Source of the DNA: CFX5 sp023384495 | GTDB lineage: Bacteria; Chloroflexota; Anaerolineae; Caldilineales; Caldilineaceae | Reading direction: 5' to 3' | DNA length: 64,000 nt | Assembly (NCBI GenBank): GCA_048499455.1 | Contig: JASNZV010000007.1 | Span: forward strand, 211,524-275,523 | Shown: piece by piece, positions 36,254-44,198 of the stretch | How the letters are laid out: every line of letters starts with the position of its first letter | Numbering within the stretch: the first letter of the stretch is position 1 | Notes under the pieces: generated by a model | The model's input: only the letters and a program-made list of their open reading frames with translations | What the model was told of the DNA's origin: nothing | Database searches by the model: none | Position numbers and translations under genes: made by a program

Positions 36254-38080
36254 ATGTCGCGAACAATCACAGGCCGACGCTTGCGCGTACGACATATCAT
36301 ACCTATCGCATTGGTTGTGCTTATATCGCTATCTACATCCTTGCTGCCGCTCCACCCAAGCGGCGTGATCGCCACTGCCCAAGCCCAAGAGCCAGAAGTT
36401 GGCCTGGAGGCGGCCAGCGGCCAGTTCCTGACCATCCGCGGCAAGCTGCTTTCGCTACCGCTACTCGGATTGGGCGCCTGGTCCATCCGCACGCCAGATG
36501 GCCGCACCCACTCGGTCATTGTGCTTAACCTCAATGTGCTCAAACATGGCATCCTTTTGCCGGGCACTTGGGTCCATGCCCAAGCGCGGCTCCAATTGGG
36601 CGGCCTGGTGGTGGCGACACAGATCCGCATTGACGACTACGAGCCGGGCGAGGTGGTGGCCCGCCTGGCGCCCGGCGTTGCGCCCGAGACCATCGCCCAT
36701 CGCTACAACCTGTCGATAGAGTCGACGCTGTTGACATCCGGCAACATCCACCTGTTCAGGACGCCGAGCGCAAATGACGATGTGGAACGGTTGTCAGCCC
36801 GCATGGCGCAAGACCCCGATGTGGTATGGGCCGAGCTCAACCTCATCGGCCAGCTATCCGAAGGCAACCCCTACAAGACGTGGGGCTGGAGCGCGCCAGA
36901 TTCGTCCAACTATGTCAACCAGGCGGCCTTTGAGCAGGTCAACCTGGCGCCGGCCCTGGCCCACTATGACGGCGAGGGGATCATCGTCGCCATCCTCGAC
37001 ACGGGCATCGATCTCAATCACCCCAGCCTGGCCGGGCGCTGGATCGACGGCTGGGACATGGTGGCCGATGACCCGGAGCCGCAGGACGAAGGGCCGGGGA
37101 ACGGTTGGGGGCATGGCACGCACATTGCCGGCATCATTTTGCCGATTGCGCCACAAAGCAAACTCTTGCCTGTGCGCGTCCTCAATAGCGACGGGCGAGG
37201 CAATGTCTATACGCTGGCCTACGCCATCGAGTGGGCGGTGGAACGCGGCGCCCATGTGCTCAACTTGAGCCTGGGTACGAATGGCAACTCCAGCGTGTTG
37301 CGCGAAGTGGTGGAGCAGGCCCGCTCCCAGGGCGTGATCGTGGTCGCCGCCGCGGGCAACGCCAACGCCAGCACGCTCCAATACCCGGTGGGCTACGAGG
37401 GCGTCTTGGGCGTGACGGCCCTCACCGGCGACAACCGCAAGGCCGACTTTGCCAACTATGGCGCATGGGTCGACCTGGCGGCGCCGGGCGTCGGCATCAC
37501 CTCGACCATTGTGGGGCCCAACGGCAGTGGCTTTGCCGTCTGGAGCGGCACCTCGATGGCGACCGCCTTTGTGACCGGCGCGGCCGCGCTCGCCCGCCAA
37601 CATCTGCCCGACGGCGCCGAAACCGAGATCGCCCAGTTGCTCACCGGCCACGCCCGTGATGTGGACGCACCCAACCCCGGCTACGAGGGCGCGCTGGGCC
37701 GGCTGCTCAACATCGGCGACGCCGTCGCTGTCGAGGCCGCTGACTCGCCCGCACCCAATCCATCGCCCACCCCGGGCGGGGAGGATGCGGGGTCGGATGG
37801 CGCAGCGGCAGAGACGGCCCCGCCGGATACGCCGGACGAGGAAACAACGCCCGCCGAGGCAGACCCGCACGAGCCAGAGACGCCGGCAGAGGGGGAGTCG
37901 CCGGATACATCGCCGGATGCGGTGGAGGCGGATACGCCGGTTGAGGAATCTGAATCGAACACGCCGGCTGAAACAGACCTGGACGCGCCAACCGAGGAAC
38001 CAGCATCGGCCCCGCCGGCTGACGAGGCCGAATCAAGCGCAGAGACCATCCTCATCTACCTGCCAGTGGTGCGGCGGTAA
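36254..38080 (+). CDS. Secreted subtilisin-like serine protease (S8) with acidic tail
   Basis: The 608-residue product has a signal peptide (IIPIALVVLISLSTSLLPL, cleavage near AQAQ), an N-terminal prodomain-like region (VVARLAPGVAPETIAHRYNL...DPDVVWAELN) and the S8 catalytic domain with Asp249 (ILDTGIDLNH), His287 (GWGHGTHIAG) and Ser434 (SGTSMATAF). Residues about 490-595 are a disordered tail rich in Pro, Glu, Asp and Thr. The last residues are ETILIYLPVVRR, a hydrophobic-aromatic motif ending in arginine. GGAGGT sits 6 bp before the ATG and the gene begins 53 bp after the CHAT gene. It probably belongs to the same locus and would be a secreted effector or housekeeping protease. Confidence 0.93.
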   Translation: MSRTITGRRLRVRHIIPIALVVLISLSTSLLPLHPSGVIATAQAQEPEVGLEAASGQFLTIRGKLLSLPLLGLGAWSIRTPDGRTHSVIVLNLNVLKHGILLPGTWVHAQARLQLGGLVVATQIRIDDYEPGEVVARLAPGVAPETIAHRYNLSIESTLLTSGNIHLFRTPSANDDVERLSARMAQDPDVVWAELNLIGQLSEGNPYKTWGWSAPDSSNYVNQAAFEQVNLAPALAHYDGEGIIVAILDTGIDLNHPSLAGRWIDGWDMVADDPEPQDEGPGNGWGHGTHIAGIILPIAPQSKLLPVRVLNSDGRGNVYTLAYAIEWAVERGAHVLNLSLGTNGNSSVLREVVEQARSQGVIVVAAAGNANASTLQYPVGYEGVLGVTALTGDNRKADFANYGAWVDLAAPGVGITSTIVGPNGSGFAVWSGTSMATAFVTGAAALARQHLPDGAETEIAQLLTGHARDVDAPNPGYEGALGRLLNIGDAVAVEAADSPAPNPSPTPGGEDAGSDGAAAETAPPDTPDEETTPAEADPHEPETPAEGESPDTSPDAVEADTPVEESESNTPAETDLDAPTEEPASAPPADEAESSAETILIYLPVVRR

Positions 38081-38115
38081 CAGCATACCGAGGCGCCATT
38101 CCTCGCAAATGTAAG

Positions 38116-38211
38116 TTCAGTACTTCACGATTTTCGCTCAAGACGGATCCGTGACCCGTCGCCGGGCCGGTTACGGACCGGCCCGCAGCCCATGAATCGT
38201 GAAGTACTGAA
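38116..38211. repeat. Twin-hairpin dispersed repeat, copy 2, inside 17-bp inverted arms
   Basis: TTCAGTACTTCACGATT (38116-38132) is the exact reverse complement of 38195-38211. Between them is the core 38145-38181 with GGATCCGTGACCCG and CCGGTTACGGACCGG, shared in reverse orientation with 2483-2524. The complete unit is 96 bp and lies in the gap after the subtilase gene. Confidence 0.8.
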
Positions 38212-38338
38212 TTTGACATTGCCACATGTCCCCAAGTCCTCCGAGGGGCGTCCAGAGGTTTCTCCAGTAACCAAACGGGTTATGCGCCCAACTATATCCA
38301 TCAAGATACATTTGGAATAACAAACAAACGTTCTAGTG

Positions 38339-38347
38339 TGGTAAAAT
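38339..38347 (+). promoter_or_regulatory. Extended -10 (TGGTAAAAT) of the AraC/VOC operon
   Basis: The box ends 6 nt before the ATG at 38354 with no Shine-Dalgarno sequence between them, which indicates a leaderless mRNA. Confidence 0.5.
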
Positions 38348-38353
38348 CTGCGC

Positions 38354-38755
38354 ATGTCTTGGAAAGCACCACTTGGGCCACCACTGGGCCAAAGCGAAAC
38401 GCAACGTGTTGATGCCGTGAAACGGTATATTGAAAATCATAGTGCCGAGCCGCTTGACCGCGCTGCGCTGGCAGCCGTCGCTGGCTTTTCCGTGCCTCAC
38501 TTCCACCGCGTCTTTTCGCAACAGGTGGGGGAGAGTCCCGGCGTCTATATCCGGCGGGTGCGCATGGAACGAGCCGGGCGCAAGCTGCGCATGGGCGCGG
38601 TCGATATCGGCGAGGTGGCGCTGGCGGCGGGCTATGAAAGCCACAATGCCTTCAGCAAGGCGTTCAAACAACATTTTGGCCTGTCGCCGAGTGAATTTCG
38701 TCAGCTAGGCTGTCCGGCGGCCACACAAATCCTTAACCGGGGAACAAACAAATGA
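38354..38755 (+). CDS. AraC-family transcription regulator (DNA-binding domain only)
   Basis: The 133-residue protein is essentially the double helix-turn-helix domain of AraC/XylS: IENHSAEPLDRAALAAVAGFSVPHFHRVFSQQVGESPGVYIRRVRMERAGRKLR and IGEVALAAGYESHNAFSKAFKQHFGLSPSEFRQLG. There is no ligand-binding half such as GyrI-like or cupin. It overlaps the VOC gene by four bases (ATGA, 38752-38755) and probably controls it or their shared promoter. The VOC protein may provide the sensing part. Confidence 0.93.
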   Translation: MSWKAPLGPPLGQSETQRVDAVKRYIENHSAEPLDRAALAAVAGFSVPHFHRVFSQQVGESPGVYIRRVRMERAGRKLRMGAVDIGEVALAAGYESHNAFSKAFKQHFGLSPSEFRQLGCPAATQILNRGTNK

Positions 38756-39150
38756 AGATCAAACTGGAAAGCGTCTCGATCAGCGATTACGACAAAGCAC
38801 TAGCCTTTTACACAGAGAAATTGGGGTTTGTCAAAAAGCACGATGTCCCCCTGGGCAACGGCGACCGCTGGCTGACGGTCGTGTCGCCGGAAGAGCCAAA
38901 TGGGACCGAACTGCTGCTCGAACCAAACGCCGAATACCCGGCAATGAAGGCGCTCAAAGCCGATCTCGTGCGCGATGGCATCCCCTTTACCGCCTTCGAA
39001 GTCAGCGACATCTACGAAGAATACGAGCGTTTGAAGAAGTTAGGGGTCGAGTTTACCATGGAACCGACCAACATGGGCGCGACCATCGTGGCGGTTTTGG
39101 ATGACACCTGCGGCAACCTCATCCAGATCTATCAAATGACAGCTGGTTGA
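38752..39150 (+). CDS. VOC-family (glyoxalase/bleomycin-resistance fold) protein
   Basis: The 132-residue protein has the paired beta-alpha-beta-beta-beta VOC modules: LESVSISDYDKALAFYTEKLGFVKKHDV and FEVSDIYEEYERLKKLGVEFTMEPTNMGATIVAVLDDTCGNLIQIYQ. Typical members bind a metal and act on small molecules, or bind drugs such as bleomycin. The usual first metal His is not evident at the N-terminus, so activity is uncertain. It is translationally coupled to the AraC gene. Confidence 0.9.
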   Translation: MKIKLESVSISDYDKALAFYTEKLGFVKKHDVPLGNGDRWLTVVSPEEPNGTELLLEPNAEYPAMKALKADLVRDGIPFTAFEVSDIYEEYERLKKLGVEFTMEPTNMGATIVAVLDDTCGNLIQIYQMTAG

Positions 39151-39210
39151 TGGTCAGTGAAAAGCTTGGCGTCTTTGTTCCTTTGCGTCTTTGCGTTGAG
39201 TCTTTAATTT

Positions 39211-39441
39211 GACAATGTCATATTGGTCGGAAAACACTGTCAACGGATTCTGGGAACGGATTAACCGGATCGCTTCATCACCAGTTGCTGGTTGTTCTTC
39301 GCTGAGAACGGATGATTCGCATTGGCGCAGCAATGAATCCGTTCCCAGCGAAGAACAGCAAAGTGGGCCGATTGAGACAAATCTGTTCAATCGGTTCCCA
39401 GAATCCGCTGACAGCGGGTACTTGGCCAATGTGACATTGTC
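39211..39441. mobile_element. 231-bp fold-back (MITE-like) element
   Basis: The two halves are long imperfect inverted repeats. The ends GACAATGTCATATTGG and its counterpart near 39426-39441 differ at one of 16 bases. Inside, CGGATTCTGGGAAC on the left pairs perfectly with the right half near 39400, and GTTCTTCGCTGAGAACGGAT (near 39292) pairs with its partner near 39350 with one mismatch. The element codes for nothing. It sits in the gap between the VOC gene and the MalT-like regulator. No clear target duplication was found; a 12-bp direct repeat (GTCGAATGAATA) follows its right end. Confidence 0.75.
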
Positions 39442-39637
39442 GAATGAATAGTCGAATGAATATCTCGTTGACTACAACATAAAATCTGCGTTTGTCTGCG
39501 CAAATCTGTGTTCAAAAACGAGGCAGTCAGTCCAATAGCGCGGTAGGAGCAGCGGTCCCAACCCATCCCACTTCTGAGCAACTTTGTCGACAACCCTGCG
39601 TAGTAAATGGGTGAACACGTCGATAAGGAATGCAAAG

Positions 39638-42412
39638 ATGGCTCAAGATCCACCCTTACCACAGCCAGCCCCCGCCGACCTCTTACATACAAAGCTGATG
39701 CCGCCCCGCCTGCGGGCAGAGCGCGTTGCGCGCACAGGCCTGCTGGATCGATTGGACGGAGGGTTGGCGTACAAACTCACCCTGGTCTCCGCACCGGCCG
39801 GTTATGGCAAGACGACACTGATGAGCGAGTGGCTTGCCTATCGCGGCGAACAAGAGAAGCTGCCAGCGGTCGCCTGGCTCTCGCTCGACCAGGGCGACAA
39901 CGACCCGGCCCGCTTTTGGCGCTATCTGACCACAGCCTGCCAGCGGCTCGATGACAGTGTGGGCAACACAGCGTTAAACTTGCTGCACACAGCCCGCCGC
40001 CCTGCCTTCGAGCCGGTGATCACGGCGCTGATCAACGACCTCGCCCGGCTCTCCTGCCAGTCCGTCCTCATCCTCGATGACTATCATGTCATCGACGCGC
40101 CCCAGATAGACGAGACGGTTGCCTTTTTGCTCGAACACCTGCCGGTTCCGCTCCATCTGCTCATCCTCTCGCGCACGGAACCGGCGCTGCCCCTGGCCCG
40201 GCTGCGCGCTCGCAACGAAGTCTGCGAGCTGCGCGCCTCCGACCTGCGCTTCTCCGCGGCGGAAACTGCTACCTTTCTGCGCCAGAATGTGCCCTTTGCG
40301 TTGCCATCCTCAGCCGTTGACGCGCTGATAGAGCGCACCGAAGGGTGGGTGGCTGGGCTCCAGTTGGTCACACTGGCTCTCCAGCGCCAACCGCCGCACC
40401 TGGCCGGGCGCTTCCTTGCTACGCTCTCAGGCACCCAGCGCCATGTGTTGGATTATCTGGCGACCGAGGTGTTGGCAGCGCAGCCTGAACCGATCCAGCA
40501 CTTTCTGTTGCAGACAACGTTTCTCAACCGGTTGACGGCCTCACTGTGCGACGCAGTCACTGGTCGCAACGACAGCGCGCTGCTCCTCGACGCACTCGAA
40601 CGGGCCAACCTGTTTTTGGATTCTCTCGACGAAGAGCAGCAGTGGTATCGCTATCACCCCCTCTTCGCCGAGGCGATGCACCAGATCGCCCGCCGCCCGA
40701 CTCCGCCCGGCTATGGGGAGGGCAGCCTTCGCGGGTTGTACAACCGGGCCAGCCTTTGGTTCGAGCAATATGGCTATCTCGACGATGCCATCGAAACCGC
40801 CCTCTCAGCCCAGGCTTATGGTCGCGCCGCCACCCTCATGGAACGGATGGTCGAAGCCGGTCATTTGCGCAGCGAAAAGCATACGTTGCGCCGCTGGATC
40901 GAGCAGTTGCCCTCGGACTTGCTCTACACCCAGCCCAAGCTCTGTTTTGCCTACGCCATCGCCATCCTGTTCACGTCGGACCGGAGTGCGCCAGAGACGG
41001 CGATGCAACTGCAACAACCGTTACAGATGGCCGAACGACACTGGCTGGCCGAGGAAGATGAGGCGCAACTGGGCCAGTTGCGGGCCTTTCGCAGCATGGT
41101 CTCCTTCTGGCAGGGAGATCTTGGCGCTGCGTTTGCCGCAGCCAGAGAGGCATTGGAACTATTGCCGGCGGATGATGTCGAGTGGCGTGGAACCAGCGTG
41201 CTCAACCTGGGTCTAGAACACCTGTTTGCCGGCAGGATGCACGAGGCAAGAGCAGCCCTATTAGAGGGGCGCGCCCTCTGTGCGGCTGCCGGCAACGGCT
41301 ATGGCGTCCGCGCGGCAACCCTTGTTTTGGGCCTGGTCTCTATCGAACTGGGCAATTTGAGCCAGGCCGAGCGGCTGTTCCGGCAGGTCCAGGCAGAGGC
41401 AGCCGAAGACCCGCTCGACCAGGGTCACGCCCTGGTGGGCCTGGCTTCGCTTGCCTACGAACGAAACAAGCTGGATGAAGCCGAACGGTGTGCAACCCAG
41501 GCCATCGAACTCAGCCGCCGGCACGTCGAGGAACTGGGTCCACAACATGCGGAAGAATCGCTCACTGTCCCTGCCACGCTTGTGCTGGCGCGACTGGCGC
41601 ACGCACGCCAGGAGACCGCACACGCGCGCCAGCTTCTGACCGGCCTGCTCGCTGAGTTGAGCCTGACGCCGCTGTTGCGCTGGGAAGTGGAGACGCTCGC
41701 CGCCCGGCTTGCCCTGGCTGCCGGCGACCTGGCCACGGTGGAACGCTGGCGCGCCATCTGTGCCACACAGGATGATGACATCTTCCGGCTGCAACAAGAG
41801 CGGGAGGCACTGGTTATCGCCCGCCTGTTGGTGGCGCAGGGCGAGGCCAGGGAAGCGCTCCGCCTGCTCGAACGCTGGCGAGCCGACGCCCGCACCCACG
41901 GTCGAGTGGGGCGTGAAGTAGAAAACCTGGCCGTCAGCGCGCTGGCTCATGCTGCTCTCGCCAACCTCGCTCAGGCGAAAGAGGTGCTCATCGAGTCGTT
42001 GACACTGGCGCAACCCTGCGAGTTTCAACGTCTCTTCCTGGACGAGGGAGAGGCAATGGCTGCGCTGTTGCAGGCTCTCTATCCGGATGTGCGCGAGCAA
42101 CCGCTGGCGCTAGCCGTGCGCAGATTGTTGCTTGCCTTTGCCGAGGAACCGCGCGGGCTAGTCAATGGGGACAGGCACACAGGTCTGCCCCTACCGGACG
42201 CTGGCGCACCCGGCCTCATCGAACCGCTGAGCACGCAAGAGGAGCGCGTGCTGCGGCTGGTGGCTGCCGGCCTCTCTAACCCCGCCATTGCCGAGGAACT
42301 GGTGGTCTCGGTCAACACAGTCAAGACTCAGGTGCAGAGCATCTATCGCAAGCTCGATGTCCACAGCCGGGAAGAAGCGCGTGACGTGGCGCGCGAGTTG
42401 GGCTTAATCTAG
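39638..42412 (+). CDS. MalT-like LuxR-family ATP-dependent transcription regulator
   Basis: The 924-residue protein has the STAND layout of MalT: an N-terminal ATPase (DLLHTKLMPPRLRAERVAR, Walker A APAGYGKTT about residues 52-62, Walker B VLILDDYHVID, the FLRQN...RTEGWVAGLQL winged helix), TPR-like sensor repeats in the middle (ALEHLFAGRMHEARAALLEG, LVGLASLAYERNKLDEAERCATQAIEL) and a C-terminal LuxR helix-turn-helix (LSTQEERVLRLVAAGLSNPAIAEELVVSVNTVKTQVQSIYRKL). Such proteins oligomerise on ligand and ATP binding to activate transcription. AAGGA at good spacing supports the ATG at 39638. Possible targets are the downstream FAD monooxygenase genes, but this is only positional. Confidence 0.93.
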   Translation: MAQDPPLPQPAPADLLHTKLMPPRLRAERVARTGLLDRLDGGLAYKLTLVSAPAGYGKTTLMSEWLAYRGEQEKLPAVAWLSLDQGDNDPARFWRYLTTACQRLDDSVGNTALNLLHTARRPAFEPVITALINDLARLSCQSVLILDDYHVIDAPQIDETVAFLLEHLPVPLHLLILSRTEPALPLARLRARNEVCELRASDLRFSAAETATFLRQNVPFALPSSAVDALIERTEGWVAGLQLVTLALQRQPPHLAGRFLATLSGTQRHVLDYLATEVLAAQPEPIQHFLLQTTFLNRLTASLCDAVTGRNDSALLLDALERANLFLDSLDEEQQWYRYHPLFAEAMHQIARRPTPPGYGEGSLRGLYNRASLWFEQYGYLDDAIETALSAQAYGRAATLMERMVEAGHLRSEKHTLRRWIEQLPSDLLYTQPKLCFAYAIAILFTSDRSAPETAMQLQQPLQMAERHWLAEEDEAQLGQLRAFRSMVSFWQGDLGAAFAAAREALELLPADDVEWRGTSVLNLGLEHLFAGRMHEARAALLEGRALCAAAGNGYGVRAATLVLGLVSIELGNLSQAERLFRQVQAEAAEDPLDQGHALVGLASLAYERNKLDEAERCATQAIELSRRHVEELGPQHAEESLTVPATLVLARLAHARQETAHARQLLTGLLAELSLTPLLRWEVETLAARLALAAGDLATVERWRAICATQDDDIFRLQQEREALVIARLLVAQGEAREALRLLERWRADARTHGRVGREVENLAVSALAHAALANLAQAKEVLIESLTLAQPCEFQRLFLDEGEAMAALLQALYPDVREQPLALAVRRLLLAFAEEPRGLVNGDRHTGLPLPDAGAPGLIEPLSTQEERVLRLVAAGLSNPAIAEELVVSVNTVKTQVQSIYRKLDVHSREEARDVARELGLI

Positions 42413-42488
42413 ACAGACACTCCCACCCCTTTCACCCGGTCCATCCTCCAGTCACCACACCTATCACCCCTTAAATCACCCCCCGCGG

Positions 42489-42722
42489 GTGATGACGATT
42501 CACCCCATCCCTCTCTATACTGCACGTCTGTACCATCAACGAGCCTCAATCCAGACGCTCGTTGCTGTCAGGGAGCATGGCGAATGGCGCTTCACGGCCT
42601 TCCAGAACACGCGAGTGCGGCCTATCGGCGGTGATTTTGGCGGCATTGTTGCCTGGCTGTTGACGGATCTGCTTTGGAGGCTGTTGGGTCCCAAGAAATG
42701 GAAAGAAAAAAGAAAGGAATGA
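42489..42722 (+). pseudogene. C-terminal remnant of an SgcJ/EcaC-like (SnoaL fold, DUF4440) protein
   Basis: The 77-codon open frame encodes LVAVREHGEWRFTAFQNTRVRPIGG, which matches the last beta strands of SgcJ/EcaC-family proteins, where the full length is about 130-150 residues. The N-terminal half is missing, and the region upstream (42413-42488) has no matching coding frame. It ends in a Lys-rich tail, and its stop overlaps the ribosome site of the FAD monooxygenase. It is most likely a 5'-truncated gene; expression as a short protein cannot be excluded. Confidence 0.6.
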
Positions 42723-42724
42723 AG

Positions 42725-43957
42725 ATGAATACAAAGAGAAGAAAAGCAGTGATCATTGGCGGTGGTGTTGCCGGTCCGGTAGCGGCGATGGCGCTCCAGC
42801 GCGCCGGGATCGAGGCAACGATCTATGAGGCGTACTCCCAGCGGACGACAGATGTCGGCTCATACTTGACGGTGGCGACCAATGGCCTGGATGCCTTGTG
42901 CGCGCTCGACGCACACCGGCCCGTGCAGGCTGCGGGTTTTCCCACCAGCCATATCGTCTTGTTGAGCGGATCGGGCAAACGCCTGGGAAAAGTCTCAACC
43001 GGGGGGGGCCTGCCGGACGGCAGCACCACCATCACCATCAAACGGTCTCATCTCCACCGGGCGCTGCACGAACAGGCGCTCAACCGCGGGATCCGCTTTG
43101 AGTTTGGCAAGCGGCTCATCGCTGCCGAGACAACAACACAAGGCGGCGTCATCGCCCGTTTCGAGGACGGCTCGCAGGCGAGCGGCGATCTGCTCATCGG
43201 CTGCGATGGGGTCCACTCGGTCACGCGCCGGTTGATTGACCCCACTGCGCCTGCCGGTCGCTATGTGGGTCTGGCCAACTTCGGGGGCTACACGCGCGAC
43301 TTTACCTTGCCGGTCGAACCAGGCGTGTGGCAGATGATCTTCGGCAAGCGCGCCTTCTTTGGCTATGTTGGCGATCTCAACAGTGGGGTTGTCTGGTTCG
43401 CCAATGTCCCGCGCGGCGAAATCAGCAAGGCAGAACGCCAAAGCACCACCGATCAGCAATGGCAGAAGCAACTGATTGAGCTCTTTGCAGAGGATCGTGG
43501 ACCCGCTGCCGATTTGATCGCGGCTGGCGAACTGGAGCTGGCCGCCGGCAACACCTACGACCTGCCGTCGGTCCCCAAGTGGCACAACGGCTCGCTGGTC
43601 ATCATTGGCGATGCGGCGCACGCCCCCTCGCCCACATCAGGGCAGGGCGCTTCGCTGGCAATGGAGGATGCAGTCATCCTCGCCCAGTGTCTGCGTGACT
43701 TCCCGGACCATGCGCAGGCGTTTGGAGCGTACGAGCGCCTGCGGCGACAACGGGTGGAGCGCATCGTGGCCGAGGCGGCGCGCCAGAGCAATAACAAAAT
43801 TCCTGGGTTCTTGCGCGACCTGATGATGCCCCTGATTTTCAAGTTTTTTGTCACCGAAAAGGCCCTCAGTTGGGTGCATGACCACCATATCGACTGGAAC
43901 GCTCGTCTGGTTCCAGCCGGTAGCGCGGTGAACAGCCGTCGGCTGGCTGCCGCCTAG
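42725..43957 (+). CDS. FAD-dependent monooxygenase (PHBH-type)
   Basis: The 410-residue product shows the three flavoprotein hydroxylase motifs: the N-terminal GxGxxG-like AVIIGGGVAGPVAAMALQRAG, the DG motif (GDLLIGCDGVHSVTRR, about residues 160-175) and the GD motif (LVIIGDAAHAPSPTSGQGASLAMEDAVILAQCL). Members hydroxylate or oxidise aromatic and polyketide-like compounds with NAD(P)H and O2. The ATG at 42725 has AAAGGA six bases upstream; an ATG at 42719 is possible. SgcJ-like proteins and such monooxygenases often co-occur in antibiotic or xenobiotic pathways, which fits the gene remnant just before it. Confidence 0.93.
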   Translation: MNTKRRKAVIIGGGVAGPVAAMALQRAGIEATIYEAYSQRTTDVGSYLTVATNGLDALCALDAHRPVQAAGFPTSHIVLLSGSGKRLGKVSTGGGLPDGSTTITIKRSHLHRALHEQALNRGIRFEFGKRLIAAETTTQGGVIARFEDGSQASGDLLIGCDGVHSVTRRLIDPTAPAGRYVGLANFGGYTRDFTLPVEPGVWQMIFGKRAFFGYVGDLNSGVVWFANVPRGEISKAERQSTTDQQWQKQLIELFAEDRGPAADLIAAGELELAAGNTYDLPSVPKWHNGSLVIIGDAAHAPSPTSGQGASLAMEDAVILAQCLRDFPDHAQAFGAYERLRRQRVERIVAEAARQSNNKIPGFLRDLMMPLIFKFFVTEKALSWVHDHHIDWNARLVPAGSAVNSRRLAAA

Positions 43958-43991
43958 CATAAACAAGGCTGCGCGGGATAAACCCAATCCG

Positions 43992-44053
43992 CCTCCGGGA
44001 GGTGACCATAGATAGTCCGGTTGATAAAGCCGATTCTGGTCACCTCCCGGAGG
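43992..44053. repeat. CCGGGAGGTG palindrome, copy 1
   Basis: A perfect 17-bp stem (43992-44008 with 44037-44053) reads CCTCCGGGAGGTGACCA on the left, with a 28-nt loop. Related palindromes occur at 46691-46732 and 57525-57591. It lies downstream of the FAD monooxygenase and could also terminate its transcript. Confidence 0.8.
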
Positions 44054-44198
44054 TCTTAGCGGCGGTGCGACCACGGCTGCACATCGCACCACCTCTTGAA
44101 TCGTAGCTGCCAACCACCAGCGGCAATGCGCGAATCTGCGCTCAAACCGCGCCATTCACTTTTCTCTGATTAGGTATTAGCCGTAGGAGTCGATCAGT

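Noticed and set aside
31761..38080. Type III-E CRISPR (Craspase) locus
   Set aside because: The TPR-CHAT and sigma pairing is similar, but no gRAMP/Cas7-11, no Csx30-like gene, no cas1/cas2 and no repeat-spacer array is present in the window.
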